The notes beneath the pieces were generated by a model, which did no database searches, was not told where the DNA came from, and was given only the letters and a program-made list of their open reading frames with translations. The translations under genes and the position numbers were made by a program. DNA of 64,000 nt, from contig OZ244817.1 of assembly GCA_965220305.1 (NCBI GenBank), forward strand, positions 744,001-808,000, read 5' to 3'. Positions 8,357 through 17,607 of the stretch are shown one piece after another; position 1 is the first letter of the stretch, and every line of letters begins with the position of its first letter. Source of the stretch: G965220305 sp965220305 (GTDB lineage Bacteria > Chloroflexota > Dehalococcoidia > Lucifugimonadales > UBA3495).

Positions 8357-8385
8357 ACCCGGCGGCTGTTGGGAAGCCGCCGGGT
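8357..8385. other. 10-bp stem-loop in the gap before 8420
   Basis: ACCCGGCGGC (8357-8366) pairs perfectly with GCCGCCGGGT (8376-8385) around a 9-base loop. No T-run follows, so it is not a classical terminator. It could act on the leader of the small gene at 8420. Confidence 0.5.
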
Positions 8386-8419
8386 CATCCCCAATAACTC
8401 CGGCAAGGAGCATCGGGAG

Positions 8420-8557
8420 ATGGAAACCCCGCTCAGCAAACCCAATCCCGTGCTGTCCATGTTCACCCAACTCCTCGACAACGCCCTCGGGGAGAACGCC
8501 GAGACCGCCCAGCGGTCCTACCGGCTGTCGGTGGATGATCTGGAACATACCCTCTAG
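8420..8557 (+). CDS. Small hypothetical protein, 45 residues, abutting an IS
   Basis: ATG 8420 follows AAGGAGCATCGGGAG. The product (METPLSKPNPVLSMFTQ ...) is helical with an acidic end. Its TAG stop is part of the CTAG flanking the IS701 composite. The same CTAG recurs at 11594-11597, so the stop probably predates the insertion and the gene may be complete. No family recognised. Confidence 0.45.
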   Translation: METPLSKPNPVLSMFTQLLDNALGENAETAQRSYRLSVDDLEHTL

Positions 8558-9986
8558 TACTACAGTTGCAGATATGTGGTGAGGAGTTTCAGGCGGCGTC
8601 GGTAATGACAGCGCCGGGCCGTTGCTTGGTGCCGCCGTCTCCACTGAGACCACCGCAGCACTGATTCGTCCGTAGGGTGGTGTCTCCATATCAGCCGGTA
8701 GAGTAACCGCCGAACCTCGGGCACCGTCAGCGGTATCAGCCTTTCCTCCAAACTGGGGCAGCCCCCTTTTCTCCCAGACGTCCCGGCGACGATGCCTGGC
8801 GCCGTACCACCGCCAGGTAGGCGTGGGCCAGCATCGCCAGGGTGATGTGCCGGTACCAGCCGTCCCACCGGCGCACCTCGTATTGGTCCAGTCCCACCTG
8901 TCCCTTGGCCTCCTCAAAGCATTCCTCAATGGCCCACCGGGTTCCGGCCACCCGCACCAGTTCCTCCAGGGCTGTTCCCGTCGGGCCGTAGCACACGTAG
9001 TAGGCCAGTTCCTCGGGCTTGGCCACGCTGCGCCGGGCCAGCAGCCAGTACCCCTTGCCAGGTTCTCTCAGGGGCCGAATATCCACCAAGGCCCAGTCGT
9101 AGACCCGAGGACCCTTGGCCCCATCACCGGCGCTCAGCCGGACCCAGCCCGACTCTTCAACCCCAGACGCCAGCCGGTCAGCCCGCACTTGGCGCGGACC
9201 CTGGTCCGTCCCAGCCCACAACTTCTCATTGCTCTTGATGGCCAGCACGTGAGGAACGTCCCGCCGCTCCAGCCACAGCCGCAGGTTGCGGTCATTGCCG
9301 TAGACCTCGTCCCCGGTGGCCCAGCCGAAGGGGACTCCCGACTCCACCGCCCGTTCCAGCATCCGCCGGGCCAGTTGCGGCTTGGTGCGAAACGCCACTT
9401 GCTCCGGCACGCCAGCCTCCTCCCGGCGTTCCTGGTCATCGGCCCACACCTGAGGCAGGTAAAGCTCCCGGTCCAGCAGGGTCCTCCCCTTGGCAGTAGC
9501 GTAGGTCAAGAATACCCCAATCTGGCAGTTCTCGATCCGTCCCGCCGTGCCGCTGTACTGACGCTGCACCCCCACAGACTTGTTGCCCTTCTTCAGAAAC
9601 CCAGTCTCGTCCACCACCAACACCCCGTTGGCGTCGCCCAGGTGCTCCACCACGTAGTCCCTGAGATCATCGCGAACCAGGTCCGCGTCCCAAATGTAGG
9701 TTGACAGCAGATGCTGCACCCCATAGGGTGTGGCGTCCCCGGCCTGCTCCGCCAGTTGCCAGCCGTTCTTGCGCTCCACCGGACTGAGCAGCCCTTTCAG
9801 ATAGTCCAGCGATCGTCGACGTGGTTCGGGACGCCGGAACCGCCCCGCAATGCACTCGTGTACCCGGTCGATACCCTCAGCCCACCGGGCGACCTCTGCC
9901 ACCCCATCCCCATGCACTGCCACAGCCTCACCTCACCACCCGTTGATTGCCCCAATCCTAGTCGTTTTCAATCTGCAACTGTAGTA
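8558..9986 (-). mobile_element. IS701-family insertion sequence, copy A (1429 bp)
   Basis: The ends TACTACAGTTGCAGAT (8558-8573) and its complement (9971-9986) are perfect 16-bp inverted repeats. The flanks are CTAG on the left and CTAA on the right, both fitting the YTAR target of IS701-type elements but not identical to each other. Copies B (10165-11593) and C (24785-26213) have the same length and encode the same protein. Confidence 0.95.
8736..9923 (-). CDS. IS701-family transposase, copy A, C-terminus frameshifted
   Basis: The 395-residue DDE transposase starts at GTG 9923. IS701 hallmarks are visible: GVLVVDETGFLKKG (first Asp), SVGVQRQYSGTAGR, WATGDEVYGND (second Asp), and WAIEECFEEAKGQVGLDQYEVR (catalytic Glu in the Y1-like region). 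The reading frame ends early at 8736. In the next frame, codons just past the break give LIPLTVPEVRRLLYRLIW, the normal C-terminal block of the family, which runs to a stop inside the left end at 8560. Adding one C to the GCCCCAG run joins the two. All three copies share this break. Confidence 0.92.
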   Translation of the reverse strand: MAVHGDGVAEVARWAEGIDRVHECIAGRFRRPEPRRRSLDYLKGLLSPVERKNGWQLAEQAGDATPYGVQHLLSTYIWDADLVRDDLRDYVVEHLGDANGVLVVDETGFLKKGNKSVGVQRQYSGTAGRIENCQIGVFLTYATAKGRTLLDRELYLPQVWADDQERREEAGVPEQVAFRTKPQLARRMLERAVESGVPFGWATGDEVYGNDRNLRLWLERRDVPHVLAIKSNEKLWAGTDQGPRQVRADRLASGVEESGWVRLSAGDGAKGPRVYDWALVDIRPLREPGKGYWLLARRSVAKPEELAYYVCYGPTGTALEELVRVAGTRWAIEECFEEAKGQVGLDQYEVRRWDGWYRHITLAMLAHAYLAVVRRQASSPGRLGEKGAAPVWRKG

Positions 9987-10164
9987 CTAACCACTGCGGG
10001 GAAAGTCCATTAGGAACAGGGACGCCGCACTAATGCTGAATCGTCAATCTTGGCCTTAAATTCAGCGTAGTCTTGCCAAGATCACAGACCTTGGCCGTAG
10101 CTAGGCAATGCAATTATTGAGACCGTTCGATAGCCCCAAGGACCATCTGCGACTGTAGTATTAG

Positions 10165-11593
10165 TACTACAGTTGCAGATTGAAAACGACTAGGATTGGG
10201 GCAATCAACGGGTGGTGAGGTGAGGCTGTGGCAGTGCATGGGGATGGGGTGGCAGAGGTCGCCCGGTGGGCTGAGGGTATCGACCGGGTACACGAGTGCA
10301 TTGCGGGGCGGTTCCGGCGTCCCGAACCACGTCGACGATCGCTGGACTATCTGAAAGGGCTGCTCAGTCCGGTGGAGCGCAAGAACGGCTGGCAACTGGC
10401 GGAGCAGGCCGGGGACGCCACACCCTATGGGGTGCAGCATCTGCTGTCAACCTACATTTGGGACGCGGACCTGGTTCGCGATGATCTCAGGGACTACGTG
10501 GTGGAGCACCTGGGCGACGCCAACGGGGTGTTGGTGGTGGACGAGACTGGGTTTCTGAAGAAGGGCAACAAGTCTGTGGGGGTGCAGCGTCAGTACAGCG
10601 GCACGGCGGGACGGATCGAGAACTGCCAGATTGGGGTATTCTTGACCTACGCTACTGCCAAGGGGAGGACCCTGCTGGACCGGGAGCTTTACCTGCCTCA
10701 GGTGTGGGCCGATGACCAGGAACGCCGGGAGGAGGCTGGCGTGCCGGAGCAAGTGGCGTTTCGCACCAAGCCGCAACTGGCCCGGCGGATGCTGGAACGG
10801 GCGGTGGAGTCGGGAGTCCCCTTCGGCTGGGCCACCGGGGACGAGGTCTACGGCAATGACCGCAACCTGCGGCTGTGGCTGGAGCGGCGGGACGTTCCTC
10901 ACGTGCTGGCCATCAAGAGCAATGAGAAGTTGTGGGCTGGGACGGACCAGGGTCCGCGCCAAGTGCGGGCTGACCGGCTGGCGTCTGGGGTTGAAGAGTC
11001 GGGCTGGGTCCGGCTGAGCGCCGGTGATGGGGCCAAGGGTCCTCGGGTCTACGACTGGGCCTTGGTGGATATTCGGCCCCTGAGAGAACCTGGCAAGGGG
11101 TACTGGCTGCTGGCCCGGCGCAGCGTGGCCAAGCCCGAGGAACTGGCCTACTACGTGTGCTACGGCCCGACGGGAACAGCCCTGGAGGAACTGGTGCGGG
11201 TGGCCGGAACCCGGTGGGCCATTGAGGAATGCTTTGAGGAGGCCAAGGGACAGGTGGGACTGGACCAATACGAGGTGCGCCGGTGGGACGGCTGGTACCG
11301 GCACATCACCCTGGCGATGCTGGCCCACGCCTACCTGGCGGTGGTACGGCGCCAGGCATCGTCGCCGGGACGTCTGGGAGAAAAGGGGGCTGCCCCAGTT
11401 TGGAGGAAAGGCTGATACCGCTGACGGTGCCCGAGGTTCGGCGGTTACTCTACCGGCTGATATGGAGACACCACCCTACGGACGAATCAGTGCTGCGGTG
11501 GTCTCAGTGGAGACGGCGGCACCAAGCAACGGCCCGGCGCTGTCATTACCGACGCCGCCTGAAACTCCTCACCACATATCTGCAACTGTAGTA
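10165..11593 (+). mobile_element. IS701-family insertion sequence, copy B (1429 bp)
   Basis: It has the same 16-bp ends as copy A, in the opposite orientation. The left flank is TTAG (10161-10164) and the right flank CTAG (11594-11597). It forms the right arm of the composite element. Confidence 0.95.
10228..11415 (+). CDS. IS701-family transposase, copy B
   Basis: The protein is identical to the product of copy A over all 395 residues, including the early stop. The expected C-terminal block (VPEVRRLLYRL) lies in the next frame up to about 11591. The GTG start at 10228 has GGTGGTGAGGTGAGGCT upstream. Transposase function would depend on whether the frameshift is real. Confidence 0.92.
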   Translation: MAVHGDGVAEVARWAEGIDRVHECIAGRFRRPEPRRRSLDYLKGLLSPVERKNGWQLAEQAGDATPYGVQHLLSTYIWDADLVRDDLRDYVVEHLGDANGVLVVDETGFLKKGNKSVGVQRQYSGTAGRIENCQIGVFLTYATAKGRTLLDRELYLPQVWADDQERREEAGVPEQVAFRTKPQLARRMLERAVESGVPFGWATGDEVYGNDRNLRLWLERRDVPHVLAIKSNEKLWAGTDQGPRQVRADRLASGVEESGWVRLSAGDGAKGPRVYDWALVDIRPLREPGKGYWLLARRSVAKPEELAYYVCYGPTGTALEELVRVAGTRWAIEECFEEAKGQVGLDQYEVRRWDGWYRHITLAMLAHAYLAVVRRQASSPGRLGEKGAAPVWRKG

Positions 11594-11596
11594 CTA

Positions 11597-11827
11597 GATG
11601 ATGCCGCCAAGCGCATTGGGAAATGGCGAAGCATGGGAACTAGGCACTACACACAAGAACTCGGAGTGATCAAACACATTAATACCTTAGCTGCTCAAGC
11701 CAAGAAAACCATCGTGTTGCTCAAGAGGTGCTACGATGACGGTTATATGTTGACTTCCTTTTCCAAGGATTCTGAAGGGCGTTCCTCACTCTCGCAGCAT
11801 TGTCAGAATTTCGTTAACCATAGCTAG
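11597..11827 (+). pseudogene. 3' remnant of an unknown gene cut by the composite transposon
   Basis: A protein-like frame runs out of the IS B end and stops at 11827 (KKTIVLLKRCYDDGYMLT is typical). It is helical and lysine-rich, with lower GC than the DNA left of the transposon. ATG 11631 could also start a 65-residue protein, but there is no clear ribosome site. It ends 10 bases before the CD-NTase start, so it may be the end of an upstream member of that operon. Confidence 0.4.
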
Positions 11828-11837
11828 AGCATCACCA

Positions 11838-12677
11838 TTGCAAAACGACAGATTTAACCAGTACTGCGAGGAATTACTCGCTAGGTACACCCGAAGGAAT
11901 CAGCAGGCAGTGACGAGACATCTCGAAAGCCTGTGCAACATAATCCGAGATGAAGGGCACGTGGTACAGACCATGTACGGCGGTTCTGTTCAGCGAGGCA
12001 CCTATGTGACCGGCCATAGCGACGTCGATGTCCTTCTGATTGTGAACCAGTCTTCACTTTTGAATCGCTCCCCTGCAACGGTGATACAGCAGATAGGAGA
12101 ATCCATTAAAGGACGACTGCCAAACAATTCCGTGAGGGCGGGCAATCTAGCAGTGACAGTCAGTTATGCTAGCGGGATCGAAATCCAGGTACTGCCTGCC
12201 ATTCGGACCAACAGCGGCGGTGTACGAATCGCCGAGCCAGGAATTACCAGTTGGAGCAACGTGGTGCACCCCGAGAACTTTGCCCGCAGTCTTTCCAAGG
12301 TCAACAACGCCAATAACGGCAGAGTAGTACAGGTAATCAAGCTCGCGAAGGCTATAGCAAACTGCCACATTAGCCGTCAAAGCAGAAAGTTTAGCGGGTA
12401 TCACCTGGAGTCTCTGGCAATACGCGCATTCGGGAACTATCCAGGGCCCCAAGACCCCAAGGCCATGCTCAATCACTTCCTCAGCCACTCAATTACAGCG
12501 GTGAGGAACCCAATCGCCGATACCACGGGGCAATCCGAATACGTGGACGAATATCTTGGTCCGGCGAACTCCAGACTTCGTAACCGAGCATCAACCTACT
12601 TTTCACAGATGCGCGCCAACGTCAACTCCTGTACGAGCAGGGCAAAGTTCAACTCCCTGTTCTGCGAAGGGAACTGA
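11838..12677 (+). CDS. CD-NTase-like nucleotidyltransferase (CBASS-type cyclase)
   Basis: The 279-residue protein is read from a TTG at 11838, the best start in frame. The polymerase-beta-type signature is plain: GGSVQRGTYVTGHSDVDVLLIV at residues 48-69, with G49-S50 and the metal-binding pair D62/D64. The third acid, usually in a D/E-x-V-P strand, falls at EIQVLPA (E115, Q117), so it is shifted or replaced. CD-NTases make cyclic oligonucleotide alarms after phage infection and are encoded next to an effector. The downstream SLOG-domain gene, 15 bases away, fits that role. It could instead be a catalytically altered relative. Confidence in the fold is high, in activity moderate. Confidence 0.8.
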   Translation: MQNDRFNQYCEELLARYTRRNQQAVTRHLESLCNIIRDEGHVVQTMYGGSVQRGTYVTGHSDVDVLLIVNQSSLLNRSPATVIQQIGESIKGRLPNNSVRAGNLAVTVSYASGIEIQVLPAIRTNSGGVRIAEPGITSWSNVVHPENFARSLSKVNNANNGRVVQVIKLAKAIANCHISRQSRKFSGYHLESLAIRAFGNYPGPQDPKAMLNHFLSHSITAVRNPIADTTGQSEYVDEYLGPANSRLRNRASTYFSQMRANVNSCTSRAKFNSLFCEGN

Positions 12678-12692
12678 GGCCAGCAATCACTT

Positions 12693-13534
12693 ATGGACGG
12701 CAAATTCATAATGCTATCCGGCAGCGCCGGCCTCTCGTGTCCCGCTGACAAGTTGGAAATCGCTTTCCAGTTTGTCAGGAGCTTCACCGGAGAGGTACTG
12801 AGACAAGGCGGCGGCCTCGTGGTGCTTGCGGGAGATGAAGAGTCCACCAAGGACGAACATGGGGCACCCCATGTTTTCGACTGGCTGGTCCTACGCGAGG
12901 TCGAGAACTATGCTGAGAGCACAACCGAAGTCCCCCGGCCATGCGCCAGAGTCGTCATGTCTGACGAAGCGCCGGAGTCTAAGATAGATGCCGACAATTT
13001 GCGTCTGCTGAAGAACCTGGAGCAGCGAAACGTCATAGAACTTTGTCCTATACGGCGAGAGGTGTTCACAGGCGGCGAGTACCGAAAAGTGATGGACGAA
13101 AATGCTGATGCCATGCTCGCCATAGGGGGGGCAAGGGCACCTATTCTGCCGGGAGAGAGATGACTACCTTGGGTAAGCCCGTCCTCGCGCTCGACCTGCA
13201 ACTTGGTTCCACAGCCGACGACGGTAAAGGCGGTGTTGCCCTGCACAGGGAAATGGTGTCTGCCCCCGACCGTTTCTTCTCCAGCACGTACCAGGACATG
13301 AGAAACAGAGTTGGACTGCTTTCCCTGGACCGGGGCATCAACGACGCAGGGATCGTGGCGCGGGTGTCAGCCGAGATGCTTGCCAAAGAGCTTGACGCCA
13401 TTCCGCTATCGGGCCAGTCAAGGAGCATCAGGAGTAGGGTGGCGACTGCCTGGCAGGTCGCGAAGGCGCTCCCCATTCTCGCGTCCGCAATCAGGATCGT
13501 AGAATGGATGAGGGGTTTGCTGCCGTTTTGGTAG
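12693..13534 (+). CDS. SLOG-domain effector, split by a frameshift in its GGGKGT loop
   Basis: Two overlapping frames (12693-13163 and 13160-13534) make one protein of about 280 residues. The first reads LSGSAGL ... GGGLVVLAGDE and ends DAMLAIGGA. The second starts MTTLGKPVLALDLQLGS. Adding one G to the seven-G run at 13125-13131 gives AIGGGKGTYSAGREMTTLGKPVLALDL, the nucleotide-binding loop and following strand of SLOG (DprA/LOG-like) domains. The C-terminus (WQVAKALPILASAIRIVEW) is hydrophobic and may touch the membrane. SLOG domains sense nucleotides and are effectors or sensors next to CD-NTases. The break is either a sequencing error or a slippery site. Confidence 0.7.
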
Positions 13535-13762
13535 TAGTGACGCAGGAAGAGTGAGGCACCGCATAGAACAACTCCCCGAATTCAACTCAACGGGCAATCT
13601 TGGGTTGATCGGGGAGTCCCCCACCAGAACAGTTGTTGATATCACTTGCGCTAGGGGCAGGACTCTCGGTTCTTTCCACCCCGGTGCTGCCCTACCGATG
13701 GGGTCCACTTCAATGTCGAACCACAGAAGCGGGTAAAGAGTATCTCTTTCAAGGAACGTACG
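13535..13762. other. Intergenic gap inside the defence island
   Basis: These 228 bases separate the SLOG gene from the GHKL-nuclease gene. I see no coding frame and no terminator. The gap is long enough for a separate promoter, so the next gene may be an independent system. Confidence 0.4.
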
Positions 13763-16700
13763 ATGAGTGACAACGCACTAAGGGAAGCCCAAGCAGTCGA
13801 TAGAGACCAGGCGCATCGAAAAGATGCGCGAGACATTCTCAAGGGAGTTAATTCTGCTTTGAACAGACCGCTGTCGTCCGGGGTTCGCTGGCCCTTTGAA
13901 CTCCTCCAGAACGCTCATGATTTTGGTGCGCGGGAGGGAGAGGACCTCGTCGAGGTCGAGTTTTGCCAGCACGGCGATAATCTGGTTGTTTCCCACAATG
14001 GAAGGATATTCAGCATCCCGGAACTTAAGGCGCTGCTGTCAGGCGGTTCGAGCAAGGAGTTCGATGGGATCGACACGACCGGCCGGTTCGGCACTGGGTT
14101 TCTGGTGACACATGCCATATCGTCGCGGGTTGACGTGGAAGGGATTCTACAGACAGAGGATGGACAGCTCGAGACCTTCCAGGTAGAGCTGAACCGGCCA
14201 CCGGATGAAGCTCGAATCCTGAAGAACATTGAACTAACGGATGAGGCCTTCGGAGCCGCCCAGCCCGCCCCTGGGCCACTGACCATTCCCACCGCATCTT
14301 TCACCTATCACAACGCCGACCCCGAGGTGGTCCGGGCGGGCCTGGACCACCTAGAACAGGTCATTTCCTACCTCTACGGGACCTGCGACAACCTGGGAGA
14401 GGTTCGAATCCGGCGTCCGGAAAAGACAGTTGTTTTCAGGCGAAAGTCGCCTCCCGACACCAAATTCAAGGAGATTGACGGGTTTTTGCTTAAAGAGGCC
14501 ATCGTTATCGCTTCCGAGGGCACTGCTACCAGACAATTCGCGGCCGTCAGCATCCTTGCCAAGGCGGAAACAGACATGGACGGCAAGGATACCTCCGCTG
14601 GATTGCTGTTGGTCCTGGAACAAGATGACGGAGAAGAGAGCAGCATCATATTCCCTGAACCGGGTTTCCCAAGGATCTTCGTCCAATTCCCAATCAATGA
14701 AACGGGGGCTTTGCCTTTCAACGTTGTATTTGAAAGTAAGTTCAACCCCAAACAAGAGCGAGACGGGATTACCATGAACCCGCATGACCGGGGACTCCTA
14801 ACAGCGGCGTTGTCGGCGTTTCCGCCCATGGTGGAGTATGCCGTGAGTTCCGGTTGGGGGAATGCTCATAGGCTCGCACACATAGCCGTACCGAGTCAGG
14901 CCCTCGGTGGGGAAGCGACCGCATCGGAAGAACTTGTGTGGTGGAAAGAGGTCGTAGAGGAGGTTGCCGGTGCCACGGCCTCGAAACCAATCATATCCAC
15001 TGGCACAGAGAATCTTCCGGCAATTTCCGATGATGGGGAGTTCGTCTCTTTTCTGGTTCCCGCCGCCAATGAAACTGAACAATACCCACTCGACTACGAT
15101 AGCTTGTACGACTTGGCTGAACGGGTCACTAACATTCACCTGCCCGACAAGGCAGTAGCCCGAGAGTGGGAGGAAATAGCAAGTGGATGGTCCGGCATCG
15201 GATTACCCATCAATCGGATGGGGCTGAGAGAACTCGTAGAATGGGTCAGAAGAGGCTGTGAAAAAATGTCAGCTCTCCCGATTACCGGAGACCCCTTCGA
15301 GTGGCTTGCTGACCTGCTTCTGCTTATCTCCGACCTTCCTGAAGAAATAAACAAGAGGCCATTTCTTAACGGGATGGTACCGGACCAGCATTCACAATTG
15401 CGCAGCGCGAGCGACCTTCGTTTCGATGGCGGTATCTCGGATGAAATGAAGGACATCGCCAATACGGTGGGTATTGACCTTCGGGCCAAACTGCTGCACG
15501 AACGTCTTGTCGAGGTGCTGAATTCGCCCGGCTACGAACCCGCGAAAACCCTTGCTGAAGAAACCCTTGAACAGCCGTTCCCAGAATCCGAGGCCGTGGA
15601 AGCCGTGCTCGACAGATTGAATGAACGGCTGCCGGATGACAGCTCAGCGTCGTCACTCGATGGGCCGTCTTATCTTCAAACATCGGCCCGGCTGGTTGTG
15701 TTTTTGGCGCCGGAGGAGGAAAACAGCGGTCTCCTTCGAAGGTGTCCCCTCTTGACGGCCGAGGACAAAATCGTCCGCTTGGCAAACAACCTGCAAATTC
15801 TCGCTCCGGTATCACACTGGCGCGACTCAGCCAAACCATACAAGGACCTCTACACCCAAAACCGCGTGTTGTCCGACAGATACACGGACGATGCGGAATT
15901 GAACGCGGCTTTGACACCCCTGATAGAGAGGACACTGGCGCTTCCCGGGCCATTCTTCAAGGGCCGACGGTCGGTGGAAGGCCCACTGCTTAAAGAGATC
16001 GCCCCTGACTGTCCGGTAGAAAGGGTCAACTACAGATCGCACGAGTTCGGGCAGATCGCGTTCCTGTCCAACGAGCTGGTCCCCCGCTGCGGCAACGACC
16101 AGGAGCTTGCGGAACTGCTGTTGGATTTCGTGGTCAATGTGGCCGCCAGGGAAGACCCGGATTGGCACAATACCTGGCGTACCACGTTCAGGCCACGCGA
16201 TGGGGAGGAAGTGAAATTTCAGACGTACAATTCGACATGGCCCTTTGAGTTAAAGGTCCGGTCCTGGGTTCCGGTTGTCGACAAAGAAGGGGAGGAAGAG
16301 AAGATAGTTGGCCAGGCCTCAGCCAACGAAGCTAACCTGAAGCCCCTCCTCGGCGATGAGTGGTTGAAGGACAACCCGGCAGGCATTGATCTGTTGCACC
16401 GGGCGTTCGGATTTCGTCAGCTTACGCTAATGCTGGAAAACATGGCGCCGGATGTTGAGACCGATTTGGTTCAATTGCTTCAGGACCCTGACTTGGTGAA
16501 GTCCGCAGCAGCAAACCTGGGCCTTGTCAAAGCAACGGTTTCAAACCCGGAGGTCGCCAGAATACTTTGCGAAGCGAAAGCCGAGGAAATCCAGGAAATC
16601 CAGGAGGAGCTTGACAAGAAGAAGCACCAGGTTGAGATACGGAACCGGAACAACAACTTTGGACACGCGGTCCAAGAAGCGGTCAAGAAAGCGGTGGAAG

Positions 16701-17140
16701 CCCTGGGCCTGAGGCTGGAGCTTGTGGACTGGGGATACGACTACGAGGTTTTTCCGGACGGGGCGTCGTTCACCTTTGAGGTCGGGAGCTATTTTCTGGA
16801 AGTAAAGGCCACGACAACCCGGGATGTCCGTTTGACTCCTACACAGGCCAACAAGGCCTGGCACGAGCCGGAACGATTCGTTCTGTGCGTCGTCGACCTT
16901 TACGGCCAGCGAATCAAGGAGACCTGGGAACCTGCGGACATAGTGCCTTGGGCCAAGATCGTCACCAAGATCGGAGGGCAATTCGAGGAAATTCACAAAG
17001 GTGTAACCAGCTTCTCCGACACTGCCAAGCCCGTTCATCTGCGCAATGAGGAAATGCTCCGTTATGGAGTTTCCGTGGACTTGTGGAGCCGGGGAGTCTC
17101 CATCGCTGATTGGGTACATTCATTGTCTGGATCACCGTGA
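13763..17140 (+). CDS. GHKL/sacsin-like ATPase fused to a DUF3883-type nuclease domain
   Basis: The 1125-residue protein starts at ATG 13763 (AAGGAACGTACG upstream). The N-terminus has an HSP90-type ATP fold: helix motif PFELLQNAHDFGA (N-box, about 44-56) and GRFGTGFLVTHA (107-118). This arrangement is that of sacsin/NO VEIN-type proteins. A large helical middle follows, with a coiled coil near residues 935-965. The C-terminus carries YDYEV ... FEVGSYFLEVKATT (about 995-1017), with the E-x-K of a PD-(D/E)XK nuclease as in DUF3883. Such GHKL-nuclease fusions occur in phage-defence loci. Position beside CBASS-like genes supports that role. The substrate and trigger are not visible. Confidence 0.75.
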   Translation: MSDNALREAQAVDRDQAHRKDARDILKGVNSALNRPLSSGVRWPFELLQNAHDFGAREGEDLVEVEFCQHGDNLVVSHNGRIFSIPELKALLSGGSSKEFDGIDTTGRFGTGFLVTHAISSRVDVEGILQTEDGQLETFQVELNRPPDEARILKNIELTDEAFGAAQPAPGPLTIPTASFTYHNADPEVVRAGLDHLEQVISYLYGTCDNLGEVRIRRPEKTVVFRRKSPPDTKFKEIDGFLLKEAIVIASEGTATRQFAAVSILAKAETDMDGKDTSAGLLLVLEQDDGEESSIIFPEPGFPRIFVQFPINETGALPFNVVFESKFNPKQERDGITMNPHDRGLLTAALSAFPPMVEYAVSSGWGNAHRLAHIAVPSQALGGEATASEELVWWKEVVEEVAGATASKPIISTGTENLPAISDDGEFVSFLVPAANETEQYPLDYDSLYDLAERVTNIHLPDKAVAREWEEIASGWSGIGLPINRMGLRELVEWVRRGCEKMSALPITGDPFEWLADLLLLISDLPEEINKRPFLNGMVPDQHSQLRSASDLRFDGGISDEMKDIANTVGIDLRAKLLHERLVEVLNSPGYEPAKTLAEETLEQPFPESEAVEAVLDRLNERLPDDSSASSLDGPSYLQTSARLVVFLAPEEENSGLLRRCPLLTAEDKIVRLANNLQILAPVSHWRDSAKPYKDLYTQNRVLSDRYTDDAELNAALTPLIERTLALPGPFFKGRRSVEGPLLKEIAPDCPVERVNYRSHEFGQIAFLSNELVPRCGNDQELAELLLDFVVNVAAREDPDWHNTWRTTFRPRDGEEVKFQTYNSTWPFELKVRSWVPVVDKEGEEEKIVGQASANEANLKPLLGDEWLKDNPAGIDLLHRAFGFRQLTLMLENMAPDVETDLVQLLQDPDLVKSAAANLGLVKATVSNPEVARILCEAKAEEIQEIQEELDKKKHQVEIRNRNNNFGHAVQEAVKKAVEALGLRLELVDWGYDYEVFPDGASFTFEVGSYFLEVKATTTRDVRLTPTQANKAWHEPERFVLCVVDLYGQRIKETWEPADIVPWAKIVTKIGGQFEEIHKGVTSFSDTAKPVHLRNEEMLRYGVSVDLWSRGVSIADWVHSLSGSP

Positions 17141-17607
17141 ACGGGACCAATTCTTGTCAGCAAGGTTACAAATGGGAGGGGCTCAAGTCGTATGGGGCGA
17201 CACCTACTTTTCTAAATTGAAATCTCCCACCGAAAAGTTCGCAATTCGGTACGTGTAGGCCCACCGGAACAACTGTTCGTGCCAAGGACTGCTCCGATGC
17301 GCTTCTGTGGCACGTCCAACATTCCCGCTCTGGTGATACCTATTCCGATTTCACTGCGCAGCCTGGGCCGCACTGGCATATTGAGCTTATAGAGTCTTCC
17401 GTCTAGGGTTAGCCCGTCGGCAGAACGCCGAAGCAGTGATCATCAGCGCCAGTGCCCGCCGCACTCTCCAGGAAACTCGGACAGTCGAAATTGTCCTGCC
17501 GGCTCATTGCAACGACGCAATGTAAGGAATTGGAGAAAAGGTTTCCGAAGCAGCGTGAGCGAGAAGTGCTGATTGGCTATCATGGCCCACCTTGGAGTCC
17601 GAGTCTT
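17141..17607. other. Intergenic stretch between convergent modules
   Basis: It lies between the GHKL-nuclease gene (plus) and the end of the HEPN gene (minus). It holds the first 35-bp cassette repeat at 17224-17258. The rest has no supported gene; a plus-strand frame from 17452 runs antisense into the HEPN gene and has no ribosome site. Confidence 0.5.
17224..17258 (+). repeat. 35-bp defence-cassette repeat, copy 1
   Basis: It is a direct repeat of 22436-22470 (28 of 35 bases the same) and 24750-24784 (30 of 35). The shared core is CTCCCACCG, then GTTCGCAAT, CGG and a TAG end. It lies just past the GHKL-nuclease gene. It is followed by GCCCACC, as is copy 3 once its IS and MITE are removed. 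Confidence 0.75.

Larger units (their letters stand above)
8558..11593. mobile_element. Composite transposon made of two inverted IS701 copies
   Basis: Copies A and B face outward in opposite orientation around a 178-base core (9987-10164). The outer flanks are the same, CTAG at 8554-8557 and CTAG at 11594-11597, whereas the inner flanks are CTAA and TTAG. Matching outer flanks with unmatched inner ones is what a single transposition of the whole A-core-B unit would leave. The core carries no gene. Next to copy B it contains a degenerate IS end, ATCTGCGACTGTAGTA (10145-10160), one mismatch from the consensus, which marks a lost relative. Confidence 0.65.

Noticed and set aside
8823..9704. Long frames antisense to the IS701 transposases (also 10447-11328 and 25050-25931)
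   Set aside because: They recur in every IS copy and are plain shadows of the transposase gene.
13160..13534. A separate gene starting at ATG 13160
   Set aside because: The ATGA overlap is attractive, but its first residues complete the SLOG loop of the upstream frame, so one split protein is the better reading.
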